A DNA stretch of 59,864 nt from an uncultured Bacteroidales bacterium (lineage in GTDB: Bacteria > Bacteroidota > Bacteroidia > Bacteroidales > UBA932): the NCBI GenBank assembly GCA_947305645.1, contig CAMZEC010000006.1:1-59864 (forward strand). The letters are read 5' to 3'. The notes below the pieces were generated by a model. It saw only the letters and a program-made list of their open reading frames with translations, ran no database searches and was not told the origin of the DNA. Shown piece after piece: positions 25,631-34,218 of this stretch. Numbering within the stretch: position 1 is the first letter of the stretch; each line of letters starts with the position of its first letter. Position numbers and translations under genes: made by a program.

Positions 25631-26625
25631 TAGTCTTCCGCGGCCTCCTGTCCGCCTGCTTCTTTCTCTATGTCAGCCTGATAGGTGGTAGTCACGAAGC
25701 GTACCGCCAGCGGCAGCGCGCCCGCGTTCTCTTCGTCGCTCGCAACGTGCTTGGCGAATTTTACAAAGTCCGCCCGCTCGAAGAGCTCCTTGAGCTCGTT
25801 GAACATCTCCGGCGTTATGTCCTTGTCGCCCTTGAGGGCGTCGAAGAGCTCCGCCGTCGTCATCTCGGGGGCGTCCACTCCGAACCGGTCGTCCATGTAG
25901 AACTTGAGGGCGTCAGTAATGCCGGAGTAGAAAGTCTTCTGCTTCTCGGGGGCCCAGAACTTGTCGGAACGGTACTTGTCCAGCTCGCGCAGGGCCACTA
26001 TGTACGCCGGATCCTTGGGCTTGCCGGCCTCCGCCCTGCGTTTGTTCGCACGGTCAATCAGCCATGCCCCGAGCATCAGCAACGCTATCACGAGCAGGCC
26101 CGCGCCCGCCCACGGCAACACCTCTTTGAGGGTCACGGGGTACTCTATCTGCCCCTTGATGTCGTGGATTTGGAAGGTGGCCGTATCTACCGGCATGGTC
26201 TTCACCTCCATCTCCAGGCCCTTGAAGACAAGGGTGTCGATTTTTTCGCCGCTCCTGCGGACTACCGGGATGTCCGGCAGCTCGTAGGTGCCTTCTTCAA
26301 AGGGGGCGATGATGATGCCTGCACAAATGTCGAAAGGCTTCTGCAGCAGCTTGGCGGCCGCTTTCGCGTTGCGTGAGTGCACCTGGCGGCCGCGGACCAG
26401 GGTGTCCAGCTGCCACCCGCCTATGATGGTCAGGGTGTCGTTGCTGGCCTGGCTCAGGTCCGGCAGGGCTATTCCCGTGTCCTTGCCCAGGTCTTTTAGC
26501 GTAACCGAATATCGCAACTGGTCGGCAATCAGGATGGAATCCCTCTTCTGGAGCTGCTGAAGCACAGCGTCTCCGCCTGGAATCACGTCCATGACTATCG
26601 CCAGTATGATTGTAAGAAATTTCAT
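25630..26625 (-). CDS. Bat-operon membrane protein, DUF4381-like
   Basis: The 331-residue protein has a signal-like N-terminus, a periplasmic beta-rich part of about 150 residues, one transmembrane helix (GAGLLVIALLMLGAWLI, about 180-196) and a cytoplasmic helical domain (YIVALRELDKYRSDKFW, FYSGITDALKFYMDDRFG) of the DUF4381 kind. The same arrangement of a beta domain, helix and cytoplasmic helical domain appears in BatD, so the two may be distant relatives. It lies between the DUF58 gene and batA with 4-base and 1-base overlaps, the usual place for this uncharacterised member of the aerotolerance operon. Confidence 0.75.
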   Translation of the reverse strand: MKFLTIILAIVMDVIPGGDAVLQQLQKRDSILIADQLRYSVTLKDLGKDTGIALPDLSQASNDTLTIIGGWQLDTLVRGRQVHSRNAKAAAKLLQKPFDICAGIIIAPFEEGTYELPDIPVVRRSGEKIDTLVFKGLEMEVKTMPVDTATFQIHDIKGQIEYPVTLKEVLPWAGAGLLVIALLMLGAWLIDRANKRRAEAGKPKDPAYIVALRELDKYRSDKFWAPEKQKTFYSGITDALKFYMDDRFGVDAPEMTTAELFDALKGDKDITPEMFNELKELFERADFVKFAKHVASDEENAGALPLAVRFVTTTYQADIEKEAGGQEAAED

Positions 26626-27503
26626 TTATGAGCAAAAAGAGCCATCAGACCTTTCACGTAATCCTGGTCCGTGGCAATGTCTACACTGTCTATCTGATAC
26701 TTGTTGAAGAGCTTGTCTTCTTTTTGCGAGAGGTTCCGGAACCATTCCTCATAGGCCCGGCGAACCTTTGCAGAATCTGTATTCACCCACGCGGCGCGGC
26801 CGCTTTCGGCGTCCTTTATGTGCACGAGGCCTACCGGCACAAGGCCCTCTTCCCTGGGGTCGTGGACCTTGATGACCGAGAGCTCGTGCCTGCCGGCCGC
26901 CACCTTCAGGGCGTCCTCGTAACGGGGCTCGCCATTCTCGTCCACGTCTATCATGTCGCTGAGTATGAACGCGGTGCACTTCTTCTTGATGGCGTTGGTG
27001 AGGTACCTCAGGGCGCCTCCTATGTCCGTTCCGTCAGAGGTGGGCTCGAGTTCAAGCATTTCGCGTATGATATGCAGGAGGTGGCTGCGTCCTTTCTTGG
27101 GCGGGATGAACTTCTCTATATGGTCGCTGAAGAACAGGGCTCCGACCTTGTCGTTGTTGAGGATGGCGCTGAAACTCAGCACGGCGGCTATCTCGGCAAT
27201 GCGCTCGCGCTTGGTCTGGCCCACGGTGCCGAAGAGGCCGGAACGGCTAACGTCCACCATCAGCACCACCGTAAGTTCGCGCTCTTCTTCGAACACTTTC
27301 ACATACGGGCTGCGCAGGCGGGCCGTCACGTTCCAGTCCATGCTGCGGACATCGTCTCCCCACTGATACTCACGAACTTCGCTGAAGGCCATACCGCGTC
27401 CTTTGAATGCGGAATGGTACTCGCCGGCGAAGATCTGGTGGCTCAGCGCCTTGGTCTTGATCTCTATCTTCCGGACTTTCTTTATTAACTCTTCTGGTTT
27501 CAT
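26622..27503 (-). CDS. DUF58 domain protein (MoxR-associated)
   Basis: The 293-residue protein shows the DUF58 signature (GRGMAFSEVREYQWGDDVRS then MDWNVTARLRSPYVK) leading into a VWA-like fold with DVSRSGLFG. DUF58 proteins accompany MoxR ATPases and are thought to be their substrates or adaptors. There is no signal peptide or membrane helix, so it is cytoplasmic. It starts 7 bases before the palindromic repeat at 27511-27596 that separates it from moxR. Confidence 0.9.
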   Translation of the reverse strand: MKPEELIKKVRKIEIKTKALSHQIFAGEYHSAFKGRGMAFSEVREYQWGDDVRSMDWNVTARLRSPYVKVFEEERELTVVLMVDVSRSGLFGTVGQTKRERIAEIAAVLSFSAILNNDKVGALFFSDHIEKFIPPKKGRSHLLHIIREMLELEPTSDGTDIGGALRYLTNAIKKKCTAFILSDMIDVDENGEPRYEDALKVAAGRHELSVIKVHDPREEGLVPVGLVHIKDAESGRAAWVNTDSAKVRRAYEEWFRNLSQKEDKLFNKYQIDSVDIATDQDYVKGLMALFAHK

Positions 27504-27510
27504 GGTTTTG

Positions 27511-27596
27511 AGATTCTTCGCTTCGCTCAGAATGACAGGATTATGTCATCGTGACGGCATTGTGTCATCCTGAGGAGCGTAGCGACGAAGGATCTA
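27511..27596. repeat. Dispersed palindromic repeat between moxR and the DUF58 gene
   Basis: An imperfect inverted repeat: AGATTCTTCGCTTCGCTCAG at the left end and a right end whose reverse complement begins TAGATCCTTCGTCGC. TGTCAT motifs lie near the centre. The moxR stop codon (TAG, 27596-27594 on the minus strand) is the first triplet of the repeat. Related copies lie at 40264-40341 and 40964-41029. Confidence 0.8.
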
Positions 27597-28586
27597 CGGT
27601 ACGATAACGGCGTTGATGACCTTCTCGATAATCTGCTCGGTAGTAACGTTCTCTGCCTCAGCCTCGTAGGTAAGGCCGATACGGTGCCTCAGCACCTCGT
27701 AGCAAACAGCGCGTACATCCTCCGGAATCACATAGCCGCGGCGCTTGATGAAGGCGTAGGCCTTTGCGGCGAGGCTCAGGGAGATGCTTGCACGCGGCGA
27801 GGCTCCGAAGCCGATCAGGTTTTCAAGCTCGCCCAGGCCGTATTCCTTGGGGGTGCGCGTGGCGTACACAATGTCCACTATGTAGCGCTCAATCTTTTCG
27901 TCCATATACACTTCGCGGACGAGTTTGCGGGCGCGGACTATATCTTCGGGGCTGACTACCGCATTGGGCTGAGGGAATTCGCCGCTGTTGTTCATGCGTA
28001 CGATAAGTTTCTCCTCCTCTTTCTTAGGGTAGTCAACCTTAACCTTCAGCATGAAACGGTCTACCTGTGCCTCGGGCAGGGGGTATGTGCCTTCCTGCTC
28101 CACGGGGTTCTGGGTTGCCATCACGAGGAAAGGCTCTGGAAGCTTATAGGTCTGGTCGCCCAGGGTCACCTGGCGCTCCTGCATGGCCTCCAGCAGTGCC
28201 GACTGCACTTTCGCAGGGGCGCGGTTGATTTCGTCCGCGAGTACGAAGTTGGCGAAGACAGGGCCCTTGTGAACCTCAAACTCCTCTTTCTTCTGGGAGT
28301 AGATAAGGGTGCCGGTAACGTCGGCAGGGAGGAGGTCCGGGGTAAACTGAATTCTGCTGAATTTGGCATTGATTGCTTTAGACAAAGTGCTGATTGCCAA
28401 AGTTTTGGCAAGGCCTGGCATACCTTCGAGGAGAATGTGTCCGTCTGCCAGGAGGGCTATCATGAGGTTCTCCACGAGTCCTTTCTGCCCCACGATTACT
28501 TTGCCCATTTCAAGTGAAAGAATGTCTACGAATCCGCTTTCTTTCTGAATGCGTTCGTTGAGTTCCTTGATGTTTACGCTTTCCAT
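27594..28586 (-). CDS. moxR: MoxR family AAA+ ATPase
   Basis: The 330-residue protein has Walker A GMPGLAKT, Walker B VLADEINRAP, the pore/sensor segment ATQNPVEQEGTYPLPEAQVD and a C-terminal lid domain (GLGELENLIGFGASPRASIS), all typical of MoxR/RavA ATPases. These act as chaperones for VWA-domain proteins, matching the DUF58, BatA and BatB genes downstream. It is the first gene of the operon. Its TAG stop coincides with a dispersed repeat, so the native C-terminus may have been altered by the insertion. Confidence 0.93.
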   Translation of the reverse strand: MESVNIKELNERIQKESGFVDILSLEMGKVIVGQKGLVENLMIALLADGHILLEGMPGLAKTLAISTLSKAINAKFSRIQFTPDLLPADVTGTLIYSQKKEEFEVHKGPVFANFVLADEINRAPAKVQSALLEAMQERQVTLGDQTYKLPEPFLVMATQNPVEQEGTYPLPEAQVDRFMLKVKVDYPKKEEEKLIVRMNNSGEFPQPNAVVSPEDIVRARKLVREVYMDEKIERYIVDIVYATRTPKEYGLGELENLIGFGASPRASISLSLAAKAYAFIKRRGYVIPEDVRAVCYEVLRHRIGLTYEAEAENVTTEQIIEKVINAVIVP

Positions 28587-28693
28587 TTTTTGGTATTATA
28601 GTTTTTCGTTAGTGTCGCGTATCGCCGCTTCTGCGCCATTTTTTGACGCATAATGCGCGCGTAAGTGCCAGCAAAAACTGTGCCTGCCCTTTT

Positions 28694-28846
28694 GCGTCAA
28701 TTCCGTCCCTTTCGCTGCCGTTTTGCCGCAAATCGAGCGGTTTTGCGTCAATTCCGCCTTTTTCGCTACCGTTTTGCCGCAAATCGAGCGGTTTTGCGTC
28801 AATTCCGCCTTTTTCGCTCCCGTTTTGCCGCAAATCAATCTTTTTT
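28694..28846 (+). repeat. Three tandem 51-bp repeats upstream of the RAYT gene
   Basis: Units start at 28694, 28745 and 28796 with GCGTCAATTCCG, each containing TTTTGCCGCAAAT, a small palindrome. Copies two and three are nearly identical; the first has a few changes. There are no variable spacers, so it is not a CRISPR. Reverse-complement copies with the same 51-base period occur at 30748-30821, on the far side of the transposase and truA. The rest of the 326-base gap before the transposase holds no gene. Confidence 0.85.
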
Positions 28847-28884
28847 GCGGCAAAGTGTTAATAGTTTTTTCTATCTTGGGGAGC

Positions 28885-28902
28885 CAGAGCACTAAGGCTC
28901 TG
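28885..28902 (+). repeat. Hairpin 10 bases before the RAYT start
   Basis: CAGAGC and GCTCTG form a perfect 6-bp stem with a 6-base loop, directly preceded by GGGGAGC. A GGAG or GTAG tetranucleotide followed by a hairpin is the form of REP sites recognised by RAYT transposases, so this could be such a site or a translational control hairpin. Confidence 0.4.
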
Positions 28903-28912
28903 CCATAAAACT

Positions 28913-29836
28913 ATGACAAACTTCGTTTCAACAGAAGATTTCTTTTCTTCCATCATCTCTTGTGGTCAACGTTTCTGGCATCTATGGACCCCGGAAAACC
29001 ATCAAGTGCTTTTCACCAGCGAGCAGGATTTTATGATAGGCATGGATCTCATGGCTATAAGCGCGTTGCTTCATCCGACCGTTCGGGTACTGACATTTGA
29101 GCTCATGAGCAATCATGTTCATATGACTCTGATAGGCACAGAAACCGCGGTGCATGATTTGTTTAACACGTTCAAGAAATACCTGACCCGGCATTTTGAG
29201 CATCAGCATTATTATGTTGACCTATCAAATTTTGTGTGCTCTCTCAGAGAACTGCGATCTGTTGCTGAAGTCCGTGAAGTAATAAGCTACAATAACAGAA
29301 ACGGCTTCCTGGTCAATCCGGACACCACTCCTTTTTCCTATCGTTGGGGAGCTAACCGTTTCTTTTTCAATCCAGATGCCAAGCTGAGATATGCTAAGGA
29401 CGCCACAAAAATGACAATCAGGCAGCGGCAGAAACTCACACATGGTCGCGCTGCAGACGCCCTTGACAACGTAATGATGTTGGACGGATATGCGTGTCCT
29501 ATGTGCTTTTGCGACATTAAAATTGCCGAATCATTCTATAGGAACGCATCGGATTACCTCTACAGCATTTCACGTAACGTAGAGTCTGCCAAAAAGATAG
29601 CGGAAGAATGCGGAGAAAGGGTTTTTTATACGGATGGTGAACTGTTCCGCATAGTATGCACTCTTGCAGACGCCAAATCGAAGGGTACTTCTCCAGGACT
29701 GTTGCCAAAGGATGCAAAGATTGAGATTGCCAAGACTTTGCACTACGATTATAACGCCGACAACAAGAAAATCGCCCGTATGCTTAAACTTGACATACAC
29801 ATTCTGAATGGAATGTTTACTTCCAGAAGCAGTTAA
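28913..29836 (+). CDS. REP-associated tyrosine transposase (RAYT, Y1/IS200-like)
   Basis: The 307-residue protein has the HUH motif in ELMSNHVHMTLIG (His68 and His70) and a helix with FNTFKKYLTRHFE. REVISYNNRNGFLVNP follows, which aligns with the Tyr-containing segment of Y1 transposases (candidate nucleophile Tyr126). The C-terminal third adds a Cys pair (YACPMCFC) and a DNA-binding-like helical part (DNKKIARMLKLDIHILN). RAYTs are single-copy, domesticated relatives of IS200 transposases that process repeated extragenic palindromes. Here the gene lies between inverted arrays of a 51-bp repeat. Its stop overlaps the truA stop on the other strand. Confidence 0.8.
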   Translation: MTNFVSTEDFFSSIISCGQRFWHLWTPENHQVLFTSEQDFMIGMDLMAISALLHPTVRVLTFELMSNHVHMTLIGTETAVHDLFNTFKKYLTRHFEHQHYYVDLSNFVCSLRELRSVAEVREVISYNNRNGFLVNPDTTPFSYRWGANRFFFNPDAKLRYAKDATKMTIRQRQKLTHGRAADALDNVMMLDGYACPMCFCDIKIAESFYRNASDYLYSISRNVESAKKIAEECGERVFYTDGELFRIVCTLADAKSKGTSPGLLPKDAKIEIAKTLHYDYNADNKKIARMLKLDIHILNGMFTSRSS

Positions 29837-30726
29837 TACTGAATGTCTGAAAGGAAAAGGGCGTGGCCGGGGACAGACTCTCCTGCCTCAGAACGGCGGG
29901 AAGGACCTTTGGATACAATATTTTGATTAGCAGGAAGATCCTGCGCGGGGAGAATCAGAATTTGAAAATCCTGAATGGTACGCCGTCCGCGTCCTACTTC
30001 CAGGAGGGTGCCCACTATGGCCCTGACCATATTGCGAAGAAAACGGTCGGCCTCAATAGTGAAGCGCCAGTACAACGGCTCTTGTCCAGCATCGATTACA
30101 GCCGAGTCCCTACTACAACACGCCGGATTACCGGAACAGATGGTTGGGGTATACGGTTCCCAATGTGCTTTGAATATTGTGCAGACAGATGTATTGTTGT
30201 CGCCACCGCTCTTTTCGAAACATGAGAAATCATGAGTGCCCAGGAGCATCTGCGCGGCTCGATTCATGGCATCGAAGTCCACTTCAGGATATGCGAAAAA
30301 GTAAGAGAAACTCTCGCAGAACGGGTCCTTTGAGCGATGAAGATAGTAAGTGTACTGACGCCTGACAGCATCGAACCGAGCGTGGAAATCCGGGGCGGTG
30401 GGAATAATCCTTATGATGCTTATGGACTTTGGCAGGATGGCGTTGAGTTTATAACGTAACTGGTTGCAGTCCAAAGAGTTTGGAGAGGCCGAGGGTGAAT
30501 TGGGAGCGAGTGGATTGGGAACCGGGCCGTCAAAATCAAAGTGGGCGACGTAGAAACTGGCGCTTACGTCAGTGTCGGTGCGGCCGGCGCCAGTTACCTG
30601 GACGCGAGTGCGAAGCAATGTGCCGAGCGCATTTTCGAGCGCCTCCTGCACTGACGGATCAGACGGCTGAATCTGCCAGCCGCAGAATCCGGCTCCGTCG
30701 TAGCACATATCTATTCTATACCTCAT
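29833..30726 (-). CDS. truA: tRNA pseudouridine(38-40) synthase TruA
   Basis: I start at ATG 30726 (MRYRIDMCYDGAGFCGWQIQ, 297 residues). The longer frame to 30807 runs into the repeat array and would not be native. The YDGAGFCGWQ opening, the catalytic-Asp motif GRTDTDVSA (Asp at about residue 57) and the late LYWRFTIEADRFLRNMVRAI segment define TruA, which modifies the tRNA anticodon stem-loop. In most TruA the motif is GRTDxGVxA; here Gly is Asp. An insert (about 75-92, Asn/Pro/Ser-rich) and a ragged C-terminus make it slightly longer than usual. A TAnnTTTG box ends 6 bases before the start codon. Confidence 0.9.
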   Translation of the reverse strand: MRYRIDMCYDGAGFCGWQIQPSDPSVQEALENALGTLLRTRVQVTGAGRTDTDVSASFYVAHFDFDGPVPNPLAPNSPSASPNSLDCNQLRYKLNAILPKSISIIRIIPTAPDFHARFDAVRRQYTYYLHRSKDPFCESFSYFFAYPEVDFDAMNRAAQMLLGTHDFSCFEKSGGDNNTSVCTIFKAHWEPYTPTICSGNPACCSRDSAVIDAGQEPLYWRFTIEADRFLRNMVRAIVGTLLEVGRGRRTIQDFQILILPAQDLPANQNIVSKGPSRRSEAGESVPGHALFLSDIQY

Positions 30727-30732
30727 CGACCG

Positions 30733-30740
30733 CAAAAATA
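30733..30740 (-). promoter_or_regulatory. -7 box immediately before truA
   Basis: The minus strand reads TATTTTTG, an exact TAnnTTTG match, ending 6 bases before the truA ATG. If used, the transcript would start at or within a couple of bases of the start codon. No clear -33 TTTG is placed correctly. Confidence 0.45.
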
Positions 30741-30747
30741 GCACTTT

Positions 30748-30821
30748 TTGACGCAAAACAGCCCGATTTGTTGCAAAACGGCAGGGAAAAAGGCAGAATT
30801 GACGCAAAACAGCTCAATTTG
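30748..30821 (-). repeat. Inverted copies of the 51-bp repeat upstream of truA
   Basis: TTGACGC at 30748 and 30799 (51 bases apart) and the intervening sequence are the reverse complement of the tandem units at 28694-28846, with several changes. Together the two arrays flank the transposase and truA in opposite orientations. Confidence 0.75.
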
Positions 30822-30861
30822 CGTCAGCGCCCCACCGTTGCGGACAAAAGGGGCGCTGACG
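30822..30861 (-). terminator. 12-bp hairpin after the histidine phosphatase gene
   Basis: CGTCAGCGCCCC (30822-30833) pairs perfectly with GGGGCGCTGACG (30850-30861) around a 16-base loop. It lies 35 bases downstream of the phosphatase stop (minus strand), so terminator function is plausible, though no T-tract follows. It abuts the repeat array and may belong to it. Confidence 0.5.
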
Positions 30862-30896
30862 GTCTACGATTATCGTCCCGCCTGGCCATGCTAGTA

Positions 30897-32249
30897 TTAT
30901 TTCTCCTTCGGCGGCGCCTGAGTGGTGGCTAAAATGTTCCGGGCCAAAGCGATACGCTGCAAGGCGAAGTCGCGGAAATCGGACCAGCGGTAGAAGTACT
31001 GCGTGCCGCAGTCGGGGATGGGCAGGGCAACGTCGCGCTCGTTGTAGAGCAAGCTTACCAGCACGTCTCCGGAGCGGTTCCGGTAAAACACGAACTGGGT
31101 ATTCAGCGACATCGGGAAATCGTACGAACGGAAAACGTCCTTAACTTCGCTGATGCTCCCAACCGGCTTGTTGTAGCCGTCGACGTCCAGCAGCACCAGC
31201 AGCGACATCACGATAATATCGTGCCCGAAGCGCAGCCTGGCGGCATATTCTCCGGAGGCGATATCGGCATCGGCCTTGTCAATGATATCCTGCATCGTAC
31301 GCCACACGAAAGCCCACTGACGGCCCTTCTGATACAGGGTGTCGGCACTCTTGGAGGCATAAAACCGGAAGTTCCGGCACTCGTAAATGCTGCAAATCTC
31401 CTCCATAGGGATGAAGGGCCAGAAACTGTCCTCCAACTGCCCGTTCACCTGAACGTTGCTCGCAATGGAGAAGAGCGCCATCTCCAGATCCAGCGGCTTC
31501 CCGAACTCATCCAGAATAGAACAATCCTTAATCAGCTGCCCGAACACCTCCACAGGATGCAGTCTCTCCTTACACATAGCGCGGAAGTCCTTCTGCCAGT
31601 AGGCGTACTTGTTGTTGTAGCCCTCGTCTGTTTCATGAACGTCCGGGTTGTTCAAAGAAAACGGATTCAGGTACTCCATCGTGCTCTCGCTGGCCTGCTT
31701 GCAGATCTCCAGCCTGTGGTTTTCGCGCAAGAGCTGGTCCGTGAAAGCGCTCATCGTAAGTATGCAACGCGGAACGATGGTCGAAACCGCATCAACGCGC
31801 GCGCCCCTCTTGAACATATGCTTGTGCGCGGCGTACATATTATGGGATATTTTGTACTGCTGCTGGAAGCCCAGGTCGCACAAATCGCTGGCGCGGCCGC
31901 GAAGCACAGGATAAGCCTTTTCATATAAAGACAGGAACTCTGCCCCGCGCTCGGTAAGCAACCCGCGCTGCCGTGCTGAAGTGAACAGCCCATATATCAC
32001 GTCAAAGTCCTTATTGGACGAATGATTGCGTGCCCCGTGTCTGCCATAGTGGCTGATATAGAACGACTTGTACCCTCTGGGAGCCTTGGCGCAAGGAGGT
32101 ATGTCGTGGTTGTACATGTAGAACACGTTGCCGGCCTTGTCGGGGTCCTGGCGAATAGCGTCGAGCGCATCGGTCTGCTGGGCGTTTGCGGTCAAAAAAC
32201 CGAGGCCGAGACAGGCCGCCGTCAGCAGCAGGACAAACTTCTTTTTCAT
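30897..32249 (-). CDS. Secreted histidine-type phosphatase (histidine acid phosphatase/MINPP-like)
   Basis: I start at ATG 32249, where a clear signal peptide begins (MKKKFVLLLTAACLGLGFLT, cut after ANA); the longer frame upstream is antisense to the next gene. The mature 450-residue precursor has the phosphate-binding motif GRHGARNH (Arg70-His71) and a C-terminal RFGHDIIV segment that supplies the His-Asp pair of the histidine acid phosphatase clan. Length and the Y-x-x-H-Y-GRHGAR context fit bacterial relatives of multiple inositol polyphosphate phosphatase (phytases). It probably works in the periplasm or on the surface, releasing phosphate from organic esters. The exact substrate is not shown. 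Confidence 0.82.
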   Translation of the reverse strand: MKKKFVLLLTAACLGLGFLTANAQQTDALDAIRQDPDKAGNVFYMYNHDIPPCAKAPRGYKSFYISHYGRHGARNHSSNKDFDVIYGLFTSARQRGLLTERGAEFLSLYEKAYPVLRGRASDLCDLGFQQQYKISHNMYAAHKHMFKRGARVDAVSTIVPRCILTMSAFTDQLLRENHRLEICKQASESTMEYLNPFSLNNPDVHETDEGYNNKYAYWQKDFRAMCKERLHPVEVFGQLIKDCSILDEFGKPLDLEMALFSIASNVQVNGQLEDSFWPFIPMEEICSIYECRNFRFYASKSADTLYQKGRQWAFVWRTMQDIIDKADADIASGEYAARLRFGHDIIVMSLLVLLDVDGYNKPVGSISEVKDVFRSYDFPMSLNTQFVFYRNRSGDVLVSLLYNERDVALPIPDCGTQYFYRWSDFRDFALQRIALARNILATTQAPPKEK

Positions 32250-32274
32250 ACTGCGAAAATAGCAATTATTTTGA

Positions 32275-32282
32275 TATCTTTG
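32275..32282 (+). promoter_or_regulatory. -7 box of the DPP IV-like gene
   Basis: TATCTTTG is the classic Bacteroidota -7 box and ends 7 bases before ATG 32290. The -33 element is weak. The minus-strand phosphatase start (32249) lies just 26 bases away, with an imperfect box TATTTTCG (32261-32254) for that direction, so two divergent promoters share about 40 bases. Confidence 0.55.
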
Positions 32283-32289
32283 TGTTCGT

Positions 32290-34218
32290 ATGAAACAGCT
32301 CACGATAATTGCGGCGCTGCTTGCTGCCGCCCTCGCAGGCGTCCCGGTGCGGGCGCAGGAAGTCTTCCAGAGAACAGTCATCAAGAGTGTCACCGTCGGT
32401 GGAGAAGGTGGCAAAATGCTGACATGCAAAGATATAAACGGGCCCAAAGTCCGCCCGTCCATGAAGCGCTTCAGCTGGACGGAAACTTCCGAACTCTCGG
32501 ACAAGCCGGCATTACCCAAGTCCGGCAAGACGCCCGTGCTGCCCAAGTCGGACAACCCCGAAGTCACTTACGGCAAAGTGCCTTCCCGCAACGAGTTCGG
32601 CATCAGCCGCGGCTGGTTCCCCTCGCCCGACGGCGCCTTGCTGGCGGTGTACCGGGTAGACGAAACAGCGGTCGGCAGCTTCCCGCTACTGGACATCAAC
32701 GCACGTGCCGGCAGGCTGAAGAGCATAAAGTATCCGATGAACGGAATGGCCTCAGAGCACGTGTCGCTCTGCGTGTGCGATACCCTCGGCAACGTGCGTT
32801 GTACGCTGAACGTCAGCGACTTCGACGACGAGCGCTACCTCGCCGGAGTGAGCTGGACCCCCGACTCCCGCATGCTGCTGGTGCAGGTGCTGGACCGCAG
32901 CCAGCATCACATGCACATGAACCTCTACAACGCTTCCGACGGCAGCTTCGTCCGCACGCTGCTGGAGGAGCACAACGAGGCGTGGGTGGAACCGAAAGGC
33001 GGCGTCTCCTTCGTCAAGGGGTCGGATTTTTTCATCTACACCACCGACAACCGCGACGGCTTCCGTCAGCTCTACCTCTGCGACCTGGAGGGCGGGCTGC
33101 GACGCCTGACGCCGTGCGACTCGGACGTCAGCTACTACACCGACGACGGCAACTACATATATTATACGTCCGCTGAGGTGTCGCCCGTAGAAAACCACCT
33201 CTTCCGCATCCGCCTGCAGCGCACCAACGGCAAGCGCAGGCCAATGGTACTCAATAAGTTGAAGTTCGGCAAGCCGGAGCGGCTGACCGACGGCAGCGGC
33301 TGGCATTCGGTGAGCATGAGTCCCGATTTCAGCCACTTCATCGACAGTTGGAGCTCGGTCGGCATGCCCGGCAAGACGGTACTCCGCACGTCGGACGGCA
33401 AGCTGGAGAAGGAGCTGGCGACGGCGGCCGATCCCATGACGCCCTTCCTGCCTGTGACGGTCGAAATGGGCACAGTGCCCTCCGCCGACCCGCAGTATCA
33501 GAACTACTACCGCATGGTCAAGCCGGCGGATTTCGACCCTGCGCGCAAGTATCCGCTTATAGTGTATGTCTACGGCGGGCCGCACAGCCAGATGGTGAAC
33601 GACCGCTGGCTGGCGGGCATCCGCTACTGGGAGCTGCTGATGGCGCAGAAGGGCTATGTGCTTTATATTCAGGATAACAGGGGCACGCAGAACCGCGGTG
33701 CGGCATTCGAAAAGGCCATAAACCGCCGTTGCGGAGAAGTCGAAAGTGCCGACCAGATGGCTGGCCTGCGGCAGCTGATTGCCGAGGGCTGGGTGGACGA
33801 GAACCGAATCGGCGTGGTCGGCTGGAGCTACGGCGGCTTCATGACCATCACGCTTGCTACCAGGTACCCTGAGGTCTTCAAGGTGGCCGTTGCCGGAGGT
33901 CCTGTGATCGATTGGAAGTGGTACGAGGTGATGTACGGCGAGCGCTACATGGACACGCCGGAGACCAACCCGGATGGCTTCGCGGCCGTTTCGCTGGTGG
34001 ACAAAGCGCCGCTGCTCAAGGCGCGCCTGCTCATCTGCCAGGGCATGGAAGACGGCACCGTGCTGCCTGTTAATTCGCTGAGTTTTATACAGTCGTGCGT
34101 AGAGCACAATGTGCTGCCCGACTACTACCCATACCCCCGTAGCGAGCATAATGTGATAGGCCCCTGGAGGGAGCACCTGTACCTTAAGATAACGGACTAT
34201 TTCGACAACTGGTTGTAA
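32290..34218 (+). CDS. Dipeptidyl peptidase IV-like S9 family serine peptidase
   Basis: The 642-residue protein has a signal peptide (TIIAALLAAALAGVPVRA), an N-terminal beta-propeller (about 60-390, DPPIV_N) and a C-terminal alpha/beta hydrolase domain. The triad is visible: Ser513 in GWSYGGF, Asp588 in GMEDGTV and His620 in RSEHNVIG. The spacings of 75 and 32 residues are close to those of mammalian DPP IV (78 and 32). Such enzymes trim X-Pro or X-Ala dipeptides from peptides in the periplasm, feeding amino acid uptake. At about 640 residues it is shorter than most family members, mainly in the propeller. Its stop overlaps the folC start. Confidence 0.9.
   Translation: MKQLTIIAALLAAALAGVPVRAQEVFQRTVIKSVTVGGEGGKMLTCKDINGPKVRPSMKRFSWTETSELSDKPALPKSGKTPVLPKSDNPEVTYGKVPSRNEFGISRGWFPSPDGALLAVYRVDETAVGSFPLLDINARAGRLKSIKYPMNGMASEHVSLCVCDTLGNVRCTLNVSDFDDERYLAGVSWTPDSRMLLVQVLDRSQHHMHMNLYNASDGSFVRTLLEEHNEAWVEPKGGVSFVKGSDFFIYTTDNRDGFRQLYLCDLEGGLRRLTPCDSDVSYYTDDGNYIYYTSAEVSPVENHLFRIRLQRTNGKRRPMVLNKLKFGKPERLTDGSGWHSVSMSPDFSHFIDSWSSVGMPGKTVLRTSDGKLEKELATAADPMTPFLPVTVEMGTVPSADPQYQNYYRMVKPADFDPARKYPLIVYVYGGPHSQMVNDRWLAGIRYWELLMAQKGYVLYIQDNRGTQNRGAAFEKAINRRCGEVESADQMAGLRQLIAEGWVDENRIGVVGWSYGGFMTITLATRYPEVFKVAVAGGPVIDWKWYEVMYGERYMDTPETNPDGFAAVSLVDKAPLLKARLLICQGMEDGTVLPVNSLSFIQSCVEHNVLPDYYPYPRSEHNVIGPWREHLYLKITDYFDNWL

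Noticed and set aside
28694..28846. Possible CRISPR array
   Set aside because: The units are contiguous 51-bp tandem repeats without unique spacers, and there are no cas genes.
32250..32567. N-terminal extension of the histidine phosphatase frame
   Set aside because: The extension is antisense to the DPP IV-like gene, and a proper signal peptide begins at 32249.
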